Assembly (NCBI GenBank): GCA_949752795.1
Contig: OX457064.1
Location: 42,032,368 to 42,096,367, forward strand
DNA length: 64,000 nt
Source of the DNA: Hyperoodon ampullatus
Taxonomy: Eukaryota > Chordata > Mammalia > Artiodactyla > Ziphiidae
Reading direction: 5' to 3'
Positions 11,230-23,019 of the stretch are shown piece after piece (position 1 is the first letter of the stretch; every line of letters starts with the position of its first letter). Under the pieces are notes generated by a model, which did not search any database, was not told the origin of the DNA, and saw only the letters and a program-made list of their open reading frames with translations. The position numbers were made by a program, and so were the translations under genes.

Positions 11230-14200
11230 CATGTAGCCTATTGAGCGTTTTCTTTCTGTCTCTGCAAATTTGATGTGTGCAAAATGGTATCTGACTGCAT
11301 TTTCCTGATGACTAGTTACAGTAAGCATCCTTTCATGTTTATTGGCTATTTGCCATTCTTCTTTTGTGAAATGCCTGCCATATCCTGTGTTTATTTTCTT
11401 TTGGGTGGTTTGGCTTTTCCTCATCTTATTATGAATATTAATTTTTTTTGTTTTCATATGTATTACACAACAGTTTTCTTCCAGCCTCTCTTGTCTTTTT
11501 ACTTTAATAATTGTCTTTTTAAATATAATTTTTTTAAAAAGCAGTCAAATACATACCTTTTTCTTTTTTGGTTTTGAGTTTCTTTTCTGGTAAAAGTTTA
11601 TCACCTAAAGGTTACAGGAATATTTTCCAAAATTTTCTTTACTTTTAAATTAACTTTTTTCTTGAACACTTAGAACTTTATTTCATCTAGATTGTTAATG
11701 TATATTGTGAGGAAGTGATCTATAAGGTTTATTTTGGGGATAGCTACTGTGCAAGAACTGTACAGCAAATTAAAGATCTTTTTCTTATTCAATTAAAATG
11801 CCACACTTACATTAACCCCCCTAATACACTTAAATCTATTTCTAGACTCTCTAGTTTGTTTACTTATCTAGCTATTTGCTTTTGGGTCAATTACATACAG
11901 TTTTGAATAAAGAGGAATAATAAACTTTACCACACTCTACAGTTTTTCTAGAGTTTTCATTTTTCTCCCAAAACTTTTAAGGCAGTTTTTACAAAAATAC
12001 CTGTTTATAAGAAACTTAAAACCAATTTTTAGGATCCTTTCTCCCCATCAAGTTCTCTAAAAATTTGATTGGAAGTGCAATCTAATTATGTAATAATTAG
12101 AAAATAACACAGTTCAATTATTTTAAGTGTTCCCACCCAGGTCTCCATTGTATCATATTTTATAAGTTTCTGTATGTTTTGAACCTAATCTTATTAAATT
12201 TAGTCCTCAGCATCTTATAGTTTTGGTCATGAGATACAAAACCATTAATAGTCACAGATTAATATGACTAAGTATAAAACTCTACATCTGGGTGACTTTA
12301 CTATTTGATTATGTACATTAACAGAACATTATTATTCCAAGAAATTTTTGTTCAGGATAATAACAGTTGGACATAATTATATGTTTGTTTCAGGAATTTT
12401 CAAACATTTCATTTATTCAAAGAAAACATTTTCAACTTGCTCTCATCAGGATAAACAGCTTCCTTCTCAGGAAAATTAGTTTGGTCAATTGGGCTTTACT
12501 CTTTAAGACTTGCTTCAAAATTCTCATTTCCCTATGTCCATCAATCCTAAACTCTTATATCATGAATTTTGTTCCATCCCGATCAAGACCTCCCCGCTGC
12601 GTGGGAAGATCCACCTTAAATCCAATCCCCCAAACTTTAAAAATATCCCTCCTGCCAAGATTCTACTAAGAGTCTGTGGAGGTGGTGTTCTCCCTTAATA
12701 CAGAACGATTAACTTGGCTGTGCGTGATAAAAAGATTATTTTGATGGTCCCTTCGGTGAATTGGTAGTCAAGTTATTATTGTGATTTTCCTCTTTATTCC
12801 TATTTTTAACTGCCCAGTGAAATTCTAAAGAAATACAGTTGAGTTTGCAAATGTATTCAGCTACAGTGCAAATCTCTCTTATTAAATATAAAATTTATCA
12901 GAAGAATTTTTTGGATTTTCTTTTCTAAAACCAATCATATAATCAGACAATAAAAATATAGGTTTCTTTCAGTTTCATATACTATTTAAATAAACTGTTT
13001 TCCCTTTATTATTAAAAGCAAGTTGAATAAGTATGGTGATAGTGGTCACCCTCATGTGTTTCTGATTTTATTTGGACTGTATCATTTCATTGTTTAATAA
13101 ATATTTGATGTTAATTTTTAAAGTATTTTTTGTACCTTAGTGTTTTTTTTTTCCTAGTCCTGTTTTTCTTAGAAACTTTTTAAGAAATGGTTGATGAACT
13201 TTAGCAAATATGTTTTGGCATTTATCAATATAATCTTATGAGTTTACTTTTTTTTTCTTGACAATTTTAAACATTTCCCAATGTTGAATAATCTTTGCTT
13301 TACTAGAATTACAATAAAGTGATGTGTTTGATTACTTTTTAAAGACTTTTAATAGTTAATGTTGACACTTTTCAAATTGCCAATATTTGACTACTTGTGA
13401 CCTAAAAATGAGTTTTTTGTGGTTTAATCTAAATAGCAAGTGTGCAGTACCCATTAATTTTGATTAGTCTTTTTTCCTGCCTTTGACCTTGAATTGCCCT
13501 CTATGCGATGTTAGTATAGCCATGCTACTTTACTTTTGTTTGTAATTCTGTGATTTTGTCATTCCTTTGTTTTCACTTTGTCTTTGAGGTTTTGTTTTAC
13601 GTGTATCATTTGTAAATGGCATGTCACTGGAGTTCCTTATTTCATTCAGTCTGATAGTATTCGCCTTTGAATAAATAATTTCAATCCTTCATATTTATTG
13701 TAAATAAATAAATATTAATATTTTCACCATACTTTATATTAATTATTGAGTACATTTGTTTCCTTTCCCCCGATTTCCAATTTGTTTTTTCTATGCTGAC
13801 TTGATTAAATGTCTTTCTGTTCCTCTTTTACTCCCTACTTTAAATTGGAAATACAGTACTACTGCATTTCTTATCCTATTACTGCTTACATTCCTGTTGT
13901 AACCATCTATGTAAAGATACATCTACATCAGAGTAAATTAAATAATGTCTAAACCTGCACAGAACATTTCACATAACTGGTTTCCCAAAATCTCTACTGC
14001 AGAAAATGTTTGGAATGCATTTACTTCTCCAACTGCTGGATTTAAGCAGTTTAGAATTTTTATTTATGAACTATAGTAATATCTTTGTTTTAAAAATCAT
14101 TGCTTAATACTTTAATCATAATACCTAGTCACATAAGTTTGAGTATTTACATACATATTTATATACATATTTAAAAATCATTTCTTGCCACTCATTGAAT

Positions 14201-14440
14201 TTTGTTTTCCTTTATTTTGTTGACGGTGTCCTCATTAAATTGTCATTTGGGTGGAGCATGTCTAGTATTTTCCTCAAAGAGTGTATGGATGATTATAGAA
14301 GGTATATACATTATTTGTTGCATGTCAGAAAATGTCTTTCTTTTGCATTCATGATAGCTGCAGCTGATGTATTGGGTAAAAGGGACTGCTGTTAAGTAGG
14401 CTGTTAGTAATGTGGCAGTGGGGTGTGGGGAGAGGGGAAG
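11230..14440 (-). mobile_element. Ancient L1/HAL1-type remnant, ORF2 side
   Basis: The plus strand reads as the complement of a decayed L1. Phrases such as 'atggtatctgactgcatttt' (11285), 'gttgaataagtatggtgata' (13023) and 'tgttgaataatctttgcttt' (13282) occur in the same order as in the two better L1 copies of this window. The region is full of stops and AT slippage. All open frames within it, for example 11275-11577 and 12367-12669, are antisense by-products. Confidence 0.6.
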
Positions 14441-15078
14441 TGTCCTCTAATCCTGTGATCAGGTGTCACTGTTAGTGAGCCTGTACCTTTAAGCTGTGAA
14501 CTTCACCAGTGCTTTTCAGTGTTTTTTTCTCTCCTTAGGTGGGACAGGATGGCTAGAGTAGATAGAGTTGGGTATTTCCTTTCTCCCCACCCGAAGGCTA
14601 AAGGGAGCTGGTGTTGGATATTCCCTTCTCCCAGGTCAGTTGGGCTCTGATTAAATGCCAGCAACTCGGGCTCTGGTTAACTAGTTTCTCCTGAGTGCAG
14701 GCCTTGTTAAGAACAACGTGTTCTGACATATTTAAAAGTGGTTCCATTTCCCCTCCCCCTGCCCAGTGCATGAGGGGAGTTTTCTCCTCTGGTTACTGTG
14801 GGAGGCTTGTCAAGCTCCTGGTAAATCTCACAATATTGTGGGGCCCCTTATAACTGAGTTCCCCTGGAACTTTTAACTCTCAGAGTTGTCCACACTGAAC
14901 TGCCAGCAATTCATCAGAGTTCCAAGTTTTCCTTCCCAGCATTGGTTCCTGGCGTGGTTTCCACTGGTGAGTCTCTGCCCAGTGGACCTGGACTCCCTGT
15001 AACCCCCTGTCCCTCTCTCCAGTCTTGGGGCCAGTGGTTGGCCCTGTGCCCTCCTCTCTTCTACGGGTATAAGAAGAG
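14441..15078 (-). mobile_element. Ancient L1-type remnant, 5' side
   Basis: GC-richer text including 'gtgagcctgtacctttaagc', 'tttccactggtgagtctctg' and 'gggccagtggttggccctgt' matches the style of an old L1 5' region read in complement. It continues across the SINE to about 15390, so the SINE landed inside this element. Confidence 0.5.
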
Positions 15079-15091
15079 CTGTTGATTTTTT

Positions 15092-15298
15092 TTTTTTTTT
15101 TTTTGCGGTACGCGGGCCTCTCACTGCTGTGGCCTCTCCTGCTGCGGAGCACAGGCTCCGGACGCGCAGGCTCAGTAGCCACGGCTCACGGGCCCAGCCG
15201 CTCCGCGGCACGTGGGATCCTCCCGGACCAGGGCACGAGCTCGTGTCCCCTGCATCGGCAGGCGGACTCCCAACCACTGCGCCACCAGAGAAGCCCGA
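15092..15298 (-). mobile_element. CHR-type SINE, short form
   Basis: Minus-strand 205-bp class SINE: oligo-T at left, then the GC-rich body, then the tRNA-like head ending in the complement of gggcttctctggtggcgc. TSD of 13 bp at 15079-15091 and 15299-15311 (ctgttgatttttt). Inserted in the ancient L1-type remnant. Confidence 0.93.
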
Positions 15299-15390
15299 CT
15301 GTTGATTTTTTAAGTGTTAAGCTTTTTACTTGCTGGGACGGAATGGCGTCTTACAGGCTCCTTACTTGTGGAACAGGAAACCGGAAGTTC
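15299..15390 (-). mobile_element. Ancient L1-type remnant, continuation
   Basis: Resumes the element broken at 15079, with 'acttgctgggacggaatggc' and 'ggaacaggaaaccggaagtt'. Confidence 0.45.
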
Positions 15391-16240
15391 TTTTGTTTTC
15401 ATGTAAAAATTGTATCTTTGCTACGAATAGGATTTTGAAATCACAGTTCTTTCCTGACAACAGATTATAAATGTATAGATTTTGCCGCCTAGAGTTGAAG
15501 ATTAGAAATCTGTTTCTAGTCTGACTCTCTTTTCTTTGTTTTCATCTATTCTTTGTCTGAAAGCTTGTAAAATTTTGTGTTTATTCTTAGAGTTATTTCA
15601 TCAGTTTTATCTATATGTGTCTCTTCTATTTACCATAACAGGGATTTGGTGATTTTCTTCTAACTTGAAAACGTGAGTTGTTACTCATCTAAGCTACGAT
15701 CTTTTTATATCCTTCTTGCATTAAAAAACATTTTCAGCATTTAGAACAATAGAAAAAATAGTATAATTATCTGTGAACACATGACTGAAATCATAATTTT
15801 TGGCTTTTTTTTTTTTTAGTTTTACAAATGAAACATTTGTTTCATTTGGAAGCAAATCTCTTTCTATTTAATTCATTTTAGTTTTGTATTCAGCTACACG
15901 AATAACCATGGATATGAATAAACGATAATTTAAAAATGGGTTCCCATTTTTCTGTAATTTTGAAATCCATATGTCTGTACATGACTCCTTTTATATATGT
16001 GCAAGAGTTTTTCCGGGATGAGTGTTTCTGTAGGGCATTTTCATATTCTTTGACCGTGTTTTCTGTTGGGTCATTTAACTTTTCCTTTATGATTTGTAAT
16101 GCTTTGTAAATATTTTAGATACTAGACCTTTGTTATTTATGGGATAAATATATGGAGTTTATTTATTTATGTAAATATTTATAGAACATTTGTCATGTGT
16201 GGAATATAAATATTTTCTCCCAGTGGATGTCTTTATGGTG
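15391..16240 (-). mobile_element. Possible further L1/HAL1 debris
   Basis: AT-rich text at 15520-15700 and 16000-16150 loosely follows L1 complement phrases, for example 'ttttagatactagacctttg'. The match is too weak to give ends. Confidence 0.3.
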
Positions 16241-17180
16241 CCTACACTGATGGTGTGTTAATTTTTCTTTGCATGCCCATAGGTATAAGTAACTTCAGTA
16301 CAGCACAGACAGATTTTGGGACCTCGGTCTGTGGCAATCCTGGAGAACCTCTGCGACGATCAGGCAGGAAAAACCGTGAGTATTCTACCGGGGAATAAGG
16401 AGAAGGGTTTCTCAGTTTGGGCCTCTTGAGGACCAAGCAGAAGAGAAGTGGCATCTCTTGACTAATGTACCACAAATGGTTCAGTTTGAGTGTACTTTCC
16501 TCTAGATTTCTTTTACTAGCTAAACAAGCCACCTTCAGAAGAAAGTGAAGAGCAGAAACCCCCTTCCCTACCCAAATCCAGAGTCTACCAGTGTCTCATA
16601 CCAAACCCTAGTTCAGAAGCCTTAACCTTAAGCTCTGTTGGTCTGTTGATTATGTCACAGGCATTACCAACAATGACATACCTAACTGTACTTTTTTTCT
16701 GGAGTTTTTATCATCAAGGTTAATTTATTGGTTAAGCCTCTTTGACTGGGAGCTGAGGGGAAGACAAGGAGACCAGGAATGTAAGCTTAGGCAGTCATTT
16801 TCCCAGAATCTTCTTTCTATTCTAGATACTTATTTTAACTTCTTAAGAAATAAATATGTATTATAAATGCTTAGAAATATATTATCTCATTGTCTTCAAG
16901 CTTACTATCTGCCTTCCTCTGATTTCTTAGCTTTTCCAATTTGCAGTGAGATGTAAATTAATCCCAAACTAGCCATTTTTATTTTTTTCTTGTTTTTCCC
17001 CCATTGAAAGGTTTGGATTTTAATAAGGTTGCCACCCTTGACACAACAGTGCTTCTTATTCCCCTGTGGATTCCTGTTAACCTATAGTGACCCTTGATCC
17101 CATTGCTCTGGAGATTAAAAATGTTGCACTGTAAGGAGATGCCTCTTAAAATTAGGGAACAAGAGCAGGAAGAGATTGGA
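16241..17180. other. No gene or repeat recognised
   Basis: Minus-strand open frame 16242-16532 has no recognisable domain. No exon structure is evident. Confidence 0.45.
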
Positions 17181-17185
17181 TTCTA

Positions 17186-17275
17186 GTTCAGTGCCTCTCC
17201 AGTTTTGGCACACCTAAGAATCACTAGAATTTTTAAAAAATAGATTCTTGGATACCACAACCAGAGATTGCGATT
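17186..17275. mobile_element. MER5-like hAT MITE fragment
   Basis: The run 'cagtgcctctccagttttgg' followed by 'aagaatcactagaattttta' and 'ttcttggataccacaaccag' resembles one half of a MER5-type element. Short and diverged. Confidence 0.4.
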
Positions 17276-18034
17276 TTTTTTGGCGGGGGGTAAGGTTAAC
17301 AAATGTACAATTTTTTTACTGTATATCCCAAGAGTTCGAAAGGATTTCCTAAAGAAAAAAAACCATCTGAATGATGGAAAAATTAGGCCATGTAGATGCA
17401 AAAATTCTCCATTCATTTTGTACATAGGCACTCTTTAAATTTGGGACTCAGTGTACATATGTATACAATACATTCTGAAACTACTCACTTAGAATAAAAA
17501 ATAAATTTCTATTTCTCCTACAAGATCTTTATGTAATGTCATTTCCCTCACACATATGGTCTGCATTGCTCAGTCACACACTTATTCATTAGTTGTCTTG
17601 AAATTGCCTTTGAATTGCTTTGTGATGATGCGGAATGGGAACAGTCAGTGCAGTGCTAAAGACACAGTTCTCAGGGCCATTATTTCCCACCCTGGTTGGA
17701 AAGAATGTTTCTTTCTGCTAAACCCTACTCCCTTAAGAGGTCTCAAGGGGAAAACAGGGACCCCTGGTCATACTTTGGCAAGCACTATATATTCTATTCT
17801 GCTCCTACAAATTCACAATGCGTATTAGCATATTCAGGGTGCTGAGAAGTCCTGTAGTAGAATCTATATGGTCCTTGGTGTTAATGGTGATACTGAATAT
17901 CATTCTTTGGTTCTAAATTACTGATTTAATTTAAAAATAATTTTTTCAGAAAACATTTTTATTTAATGTCTTCCAATTAAGTGAGTCTTGGTGATACTAA
18001 GAAGGATGTAAACTTTATAGGCTCAGATTTTGCC

Positions 18035-18127
18035 TAATTTTTCTTTGTCCCCTCAGTGTTTAGCTCAGTATTTAGTACATAACAATCAAATCGTTTTTCC
18101 CAGTAACCATTTGTTGAATGAATGCAT
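18035..18127 (+). mobile_element. L2 LINE 3' end fragment
   Basis: 'tagctcagtatttagtacat' and 'catttgttgaatgaatgcat' are typical of the L2 3' terminus in plus orientation. Confidence 0.55.
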
Positions 18128-19078
18128 TACATTTGTGTGGTAGATGTACCAACACATTGGAAGGACTGTAGAAGCCATAATGACAGAAAGAAAATAGCAA
18201 CACTTAACTCTCTGACATGGAATCATCCACTATTTGCTTGAACACTTCTGTGCATGGAAGTTTTGCTATCTTGCAAATGTCTTTTTCAACTAGAGAGAAT
18301 AATCCTCATATTACAATATAGTGAAAAATTCATTCAAAAATAGCTTTTATGATTGTTTATCATTGGGACTGTTTACCACTGGAAACCACTGACAACCTGG
18401 GGCCAAAGATGGAAATCTTGCAAACATCAAAGAGCAGGATAATTCGGAAGTATAGATTTGATGTGTGAGCATGACACCACCCCTGGTCAAGTTCTCAAAT
18501 GGATTAATAAACAGTTATTTCGTGAATCCTTAGAAAAGAATGCAGTGATCATAGAATACATTTTTTAGGAACTAATGCCAGACCAGAGTCATTTCCTTTT
18601 TAGGCAATGTTTATTGGATGAGAAAATCTGGAGGAATGCTCTTATAGATGTATTATAGCTTGATTTTGGAAAGGAAAGGCATTTGACAGTTTCTCGTCTT
18701 TATGTTTAAAGACAAGATGAAAGTAGAATTGTGGGAAGAGTGAGACTTGTTGGCAGTTGTGTGGAGATAAATGAATCAGAGCATTGAACACAAAGTTTCT
18801 AAAATCTTTTCCATTTCTAATGACCTCATGATTATTTACTATTTCTACAGTTAAACCTTCAACAAGCTTCTCCATCTCTGCCTCTTCCTTCTCCACCTCC
18901 TCCTTCATCCTCTCATTTTGCTTCTTCTGATTCTTCTGGTTACCCTCCCATGTATGTTTGGAGTTACTTCTCTTCAGATCTTCTCAATTTGCTCACATTT
19001 GTTAAGTGCGGAATGGAAAGAATGAGATTCTCTCTTTGATACATTGGAAATTAGAGCCTTTCAAAGGCATTATAAGAC
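18128..19078. other. No gene recognised; pyrimidine-rich patch
   Basis: A C/T-rich simple stretch occurs at about 18865-18960. The minus-strand open frame 18642-18908 begins in its complement, giving a Glu/Lys-rich low-complexity start, and is not supported as a gene. Confidence 0.45.
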
Positions 19079-19091
19079 AAGGTCTGTACTT

Positions 19092-19295
19092 TTTTTTTTT
19101 TTTGCGGTACGCAGGCCTCTCACTGTTGTGGCCTCTCCCGTTGTGGAGCACAGGCTCCAGACGCGCAGGCTCAGTGGCCATGGCTCACAGGCCCAGCCGC
19201 TCCGCGGCATGTGGGATCTTCCCGGACCGGGGCACGAACCTGTGTGCCCTGCATCGGCAGGTGGACTCTCAACCACTGCGCCACCAGGGGAGCCC
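19092..19295 (-). mobile_element. CHR-type SINE, short form
   Basis: Minus-strand copy with oligo-T left and tRNA-like head right. Perfect 13-bp TSD (aaggtctgtactt) at 19079-19091 and 19296-19308. Open frames reported across it on both strands are SINE-derived. Confidence 0.94.
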
Positions 19296-19308
19296 AAGGT
19301 CTGTACTT

Positions 19309-19924
19309 CTGAAAAAAATTTAATCAAACAGTTCATTCAGTTACTGTTCAATTAGCGGAGAAAGTGAAACATTTCTGAGGGTTGTTCATGACAGTGAACC
19401 ATTAAATTATTTGAGCTGGAGTAAATATATTAAAATGTATCACCATATCAATTTTCACAAATGCGTTTGTACATAGAATTCTATTCCCTTGCCCTCTGTG
19501 AGCAGAGGTAGTTACACATATGTGAGTTCTAGTTGAAGAAAGCCTCATTTCCCAGAAAGTTGGAGATTGCTGGTATGGGAGTTGCATTCTTATACTACTA
19601 ATGCATCTGAAGTTCCATTTTTAATCTCTCATGTTTTTTGCATGTAAACTTTAAAAAAACATTTTGATTTTTTGTTCTTTTTAAGAAAGAAATTTGGTTT
19701 CATCATTTTAGAAAGATAGCTAACAATCACTGTAACTAAAGTAAAAATGTACACTGAATTCATTCTTGCCTTACTTGGTCACTTCTTCAGGAGCATTTGA
19801 CCTTGGCCTCTGAGTTCCTGGACTGAATCAGGTAGCCTCCCTTAGAGTTGTATTGACCTGGAAGTATTTGTTGCTACCACACTCCAGCTAACCTTTTCTT
19901 TGGTTCCCAGTCGTTCCTGTGTAC
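19309..19924. other. No gene or repeat recognised
   Basis: Nothing beyond short chance open frames. Confidence 0.4.
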
Positions 19925-20066
19925 CGTGAGGCAGCATAGCACACTGGTTAGGGCTTGTGCTGGAGTCCAACAGAGCTGGGGTCCTGCCTCACCTATGTTG
20001 CTTTCTATTTATTTGACTTGCGGTAACTAATTTATTCTCTATTCCTCAGTCTTTTCATCTGTAACT
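19925..20066 (+). mobile_element. MIR SINE, first part
   Basis: 'tagcacactggttagggctt' through 'ctcagtcttttcatctgtaa' is the first half of a MIR in plus orientation. Its second half appears at 20483, so it was split by a later insert. Confidence 0.7.
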
Positions 20067-20482
20067 ATCTGGCACACCACCTGGCACTCCACCTACACTC
20101 CAGGACTCAAGTGCTTGTTTTCTAGCTGCTGGGGGTGTTGGAGCTGATGACTCATAGCTGAGCACCCTTCTGGAACTTGCCATCTGCTCTCACCCGAGGC
20201 CTCAACACTTCCCAAGGGCAGCCCACATCCAGTGACTGGTCGTGGAGGGGGTTTAAACATCTGGCCCATTTGCCCCAGTTTGTACAACTCTGCAAGGCCA
20301 TCTCAGCTCCAGAGCTCCCTGGAGGAATGGCTGAGAACTTTGCTGTGGCTGTATCACAGCCCCGCTCCTCCTGTGCGTAATCTCATTTCCTTCCCTTCTG
20401 CTGCAGTCCTGAGGTACACTTGCCCATAAACTTCCTGCGTTCTAATCTCACTCTGAGTTTACTTCCCAAAGAACCTGCTCTG
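20067..20482. mobile_element. Insert splitting a MIR, possibly an LTR
   Basis: A 416-bp GC-moderate block lies exactly between two colinear halves of one MIR. It contains 'cataaacttcctgcgttcta' near its right end and finishes with 'aacctgctctgtgaca', a layout like the R-U5 part of an old LTR. Family unknown. Open frames inside (20093-20287, 20177-20380) are not supported as genes. Confidence 0.4.
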
Positions 20483-20580
20483 TGACAGTGATAGTACATA
20501 CCACCCTCATAGGCTTGGCTGTGAGGTTTAAATGAGGTGATGTTTTAATAAATGTTAGAAATGTTAGCTCTTAATATCAT
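20483..20580 (+). mobile_element. MIR SINE, second part
   Basis: 'tagtacataccaccctcata' and 'gaggtttaaatgaggtgatg' continue the MIR begun at 19925. Confidence 0.65.
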
Positions 20581-20627
20581 CATATAAAATAAGGATGTAC
20601 TAAACCCTACTCTTCACCCCCCAATTT

Positions 20628-20985
20628 TTTTTTTAAACTTTTTTTTTTTGATTTATTTTGGCTGCGTTGGGTCTTCGTTGCTGTGCGCAGGGCTTTCTCC
20701 AGTTGTGGCGAGCGGGGGCTACTCTTTGTTATATTGCACGGGCTTCTCATTGCAGTGGCTTCTCTTGTTGCGTGCAGAGCACAGGCTCTAGGCGCGCGGG
20801 CTTCAGTAGTTGTGGCATGCGGGCTCAGTAGCTGTGGCTCGCAGGCTCTAGAGCGCAGTCTCAGTAGTTGTGGTGCACGGGCTTAGTTGCTCCAAGGCGT
20901 GTGGGATCTTCCCGGACCAGGGCTCAAACCCGTGTTTCCCGCATTGGCAGGCGGATTCTTAATCACTGCGCCACCAGGGAAGCCC
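20628..20985 (-). mobile_element. CHR-type SINE, long form
   Basis: Minus-strand SINE of about 355 bp with the same extra internal segment as the copy at 4564. T-rich tail at left and tRNA-like head at right. Flanks share an imperfect duplication (caccccccaattt at left about 20615, cacccccaaattt at right about 20986), which with its mutations suggests an older insertion than the short copies. Confidence 0.9.
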
Positions 20986-21024
20986 CACCCCCAAATTTGT
21001 GTAGTTATTGTCAGATACTAAATC

Positions 21025-21235
21025 CTGGAATCACACTGGTGAGGTTTGAAATCCTCCTCCACCACTTATTGGGCATGTAACAAGTTGCTTAATTGATCTG
21101 TGTCTCAGTTTCCTCATTTGGAAATGAGTAAAGATAGCCCCACATGGTAAGGTTTTGTGGATTAAATGAGATAAATACATTTAAAGGCTGGACCATAGTA
21201 AGCTCAGTGAGTGCTCACTATTATTATGGTTATCA
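21025..21235 (+). mobile_element. MIR SINE
   Basis: 'tgtgtctcagtttcctcatt', 'ttttgtggattaaatgagat' and 'tgagtgctcactattattat' follow the MIR order in plus orientation. Confidence 0.75.
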
Positions 21236-21639
21236 TTCCCCACTTAATCCCAGTGATGTGATAAGATGTCTTTATCATTAGCACTTGCTTCAGGACACCT
21301 AGAGTTTTAAGCCAACATCAATACCAGAAACTACACTAGATAGATTATTCCTGATTCAAAATAAAATCCCACAAAAATAGTTGTGACTAAGCAGGAAAGA
21401 AGTGAGAAACTGAGAAAAAGTTAGTTGTAGATATTCCTTAATCCACATAATTCTAAGATTTTTTTAAACCATTCACTTCCTAATTTTAAGCAAGTAATTG
21501 AACCTTGTGCTTTATTCCAGATAATTTTGACTTTAACTGAATTAATGGTATAGATAGGTCAGGCAAGTTCACTCTGAGTGGATTTGGAGACTGAAGACAG
21601 AAAAGGATACTTGGGGAGGGAATGAGGAAACAGAACTTA

Positions 21640-21785
21640 GAAGATATGGATTCTGAAGTTGATTCTGTAAGGCATGTGTCTTTGGTGTATATTATACACA
21701 TTATATGTAACATATGGTCTATATATAAATATATCATAAATGATATATAAATATAATACATACATGTATAAAATATAACTATATT
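21640..21785. repeat. AT-rich low-complexity tract
   Basis: Dominated by TATATAA-like words with short inverted repeats, for example around atatatcataaatgatatat at about 21729-21748. It separates single-copy sequence from the L1M 3'UTR. Confidence 0.65.
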
Positions 21786-22289
21786 TCTAATCGACTTTAG
21801 TTTGGAATAATTTTTGGTTTACAGAATGTTACAAGGTACAGAGTTCCCACCTCCTTTTTACCCTGCTTTTCCTAATGGTAACCTAACCATGGTAAATTGT
21901 CAAAACTAAGAAATTAACTTTGCCACAATACTATTAACTAAACGAGAGACTTTATTCACATTTCACTGCCTTTCCCACAAATGTCCTTTCTCTGCTCCAA
22001 CATCCAGTCAAGGATGCAGCATCGCATTTAGTCATCTTCTTACGCTCCTCAGGTCTGTTGCAGCTTCTCAGTCTCTCCTAGTTTTTCATGACCTTGAACA
22101 GTTTGAAGAGTACACTCAGAGTATTTTCTAGAACGTCCCTCCATTTGGGTTTATTTGATGTCTTTTCATGATTTGACTGGGGTGATGAGTTTGGGGGAAG
22201 GATATGTCCTCCTCATCATGTTGTATCAGGGGCACATGACATAGCATGACATCACTGGTGATGTGAAACTTGGCACTTGGTTATGGTAG
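21786..22289 (-). mobile_element. L1M-type 3'UTR remnant, left part
   Basis: Phrases 'tggtttacagaatgttacaa', 'aattgtcaaaactaagaaat', 'aatgtcctttctctgctcca' and 'tcatgatttgactggggtga' match a widespread old L1 3'UTR-type sequence. The match resumes after the LTR at about 22793. Orientation is inferred, not certain. Confidence 0.5.
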
Positions 22290-22792
22290 TGTATTAGTTT
22301 CCTATTTCTGCTGTAAGAAATTAGCACAAACTTAGTGTCTTAAACCTTAAAACAACACAAACTTATTTTCTGATAGTTCTATAGGTTAGAAGTACAACAT
22401 GGGTATCATTGGGCTAAAATCAAGCTCATGGCAGGGCTGCCTTTCTCTCTGGAGGCTTTAGAAAAGAGTCTGCCTCCTTGCTCCTTTTCTAGTTTCTAGA
22501 GGCTGCTGCACGCCTTGGTTTGTCTTGCTCCGTCTTCAGAGCCATCATATCAGCATCTTCAACTCTCCCTTGGGCTAACATCTTCTTCTGTCAATACTTT
22601 GCCTTCCTCTTTTAATGGACCCTTGTGATTACATCAGGCCCATTGGTTGATCTAGGATAATCTATCTATTTTAAGGTCAGTTGATTAGCAACCTTAATTC
22701 CCCTTTGCCATGTAATATTACATATTCACAGGTTCTAATGGTTAGGATGTAGATATCTTTTGGGGGTGGGGAGGTCATAGATAGTATCTACA
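22290..22792 (-). mobile_element. MLT1-type LTR (ERVL-MaLR), solo
   Basis: Reads in complement as an MLT1 LTR: on the plus strand it starts tgtattagtttcctatttct, includes 'taaaacaacacaaacttatt', 'acccttgtgattacatcagg' and 'catgtaatattacatattca', and ends in ca, so the TG...CA termini are kept. About 503 bp. It interrupts the older L1M-like sequence. No internal retroviral region is attached, so this is a solo LTR. Confidence 0.85.
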
Positions 22793-22834
22793 AGTATCTT
22801 CTCTATTACAAAGTTACTATTTTTTCATATATAT
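22793..22834 (-). mobile_element. L1M-type 3'UTR remnant, right part
   Basis: 'attacaaagttactatttttt' continues the element interrupted at 22290. Confidence 0.4.
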
Positions 22835-22955
22835 TTTTGACTCTCAGTTTTCTTTTCGGTGGAAAGGAGGTGATGATAATGTTTGCCTTGTCAGACTACT
22901 CAGAGGATTAAGTGATCAAATGTAGCGAAAGTGCCAGGCACATGGGTCCCACAAT
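22835..22955 (+). mobile_element. MIR SINE fragment
   Basis: 'ctctcagttttcttttcggt', 'aggattaagtgatcaaatgt' and 'agtgccaggcacatggg' fit the 3' half of MIR. Confidence 0.55.
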
Positions 22956-22983
22956 GGTATCTGAACCTGAATCAAAACAATAA

Positions 22984-22987
<4 letters not shown>

Positions 22988-23016
<29 letters not shown>
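22988..23016. repeat. Long poly-T run
   Basis: About 29 consecutive T with no repeat body attached on either side. It may be the tail of a lost or very truncated retroposon. Confidence 0.8.

Positions 23017-23019
<3 letters not shown>

Noticed and set aside
14873..15438. Overlapping open frames of 100-134 codons on both strands
   Set aside because: They span the short CHR SINE, whose GC-rich body is open in several frames. The same peptide fragments recur at 19.1, 25.6, 30.4, 38.9 and 47.9 kb.
18642..18908. Glu/Lys-rich protein start
   Set aside because: Complement of a short C/T-rich simple sequence; no similarity after it.
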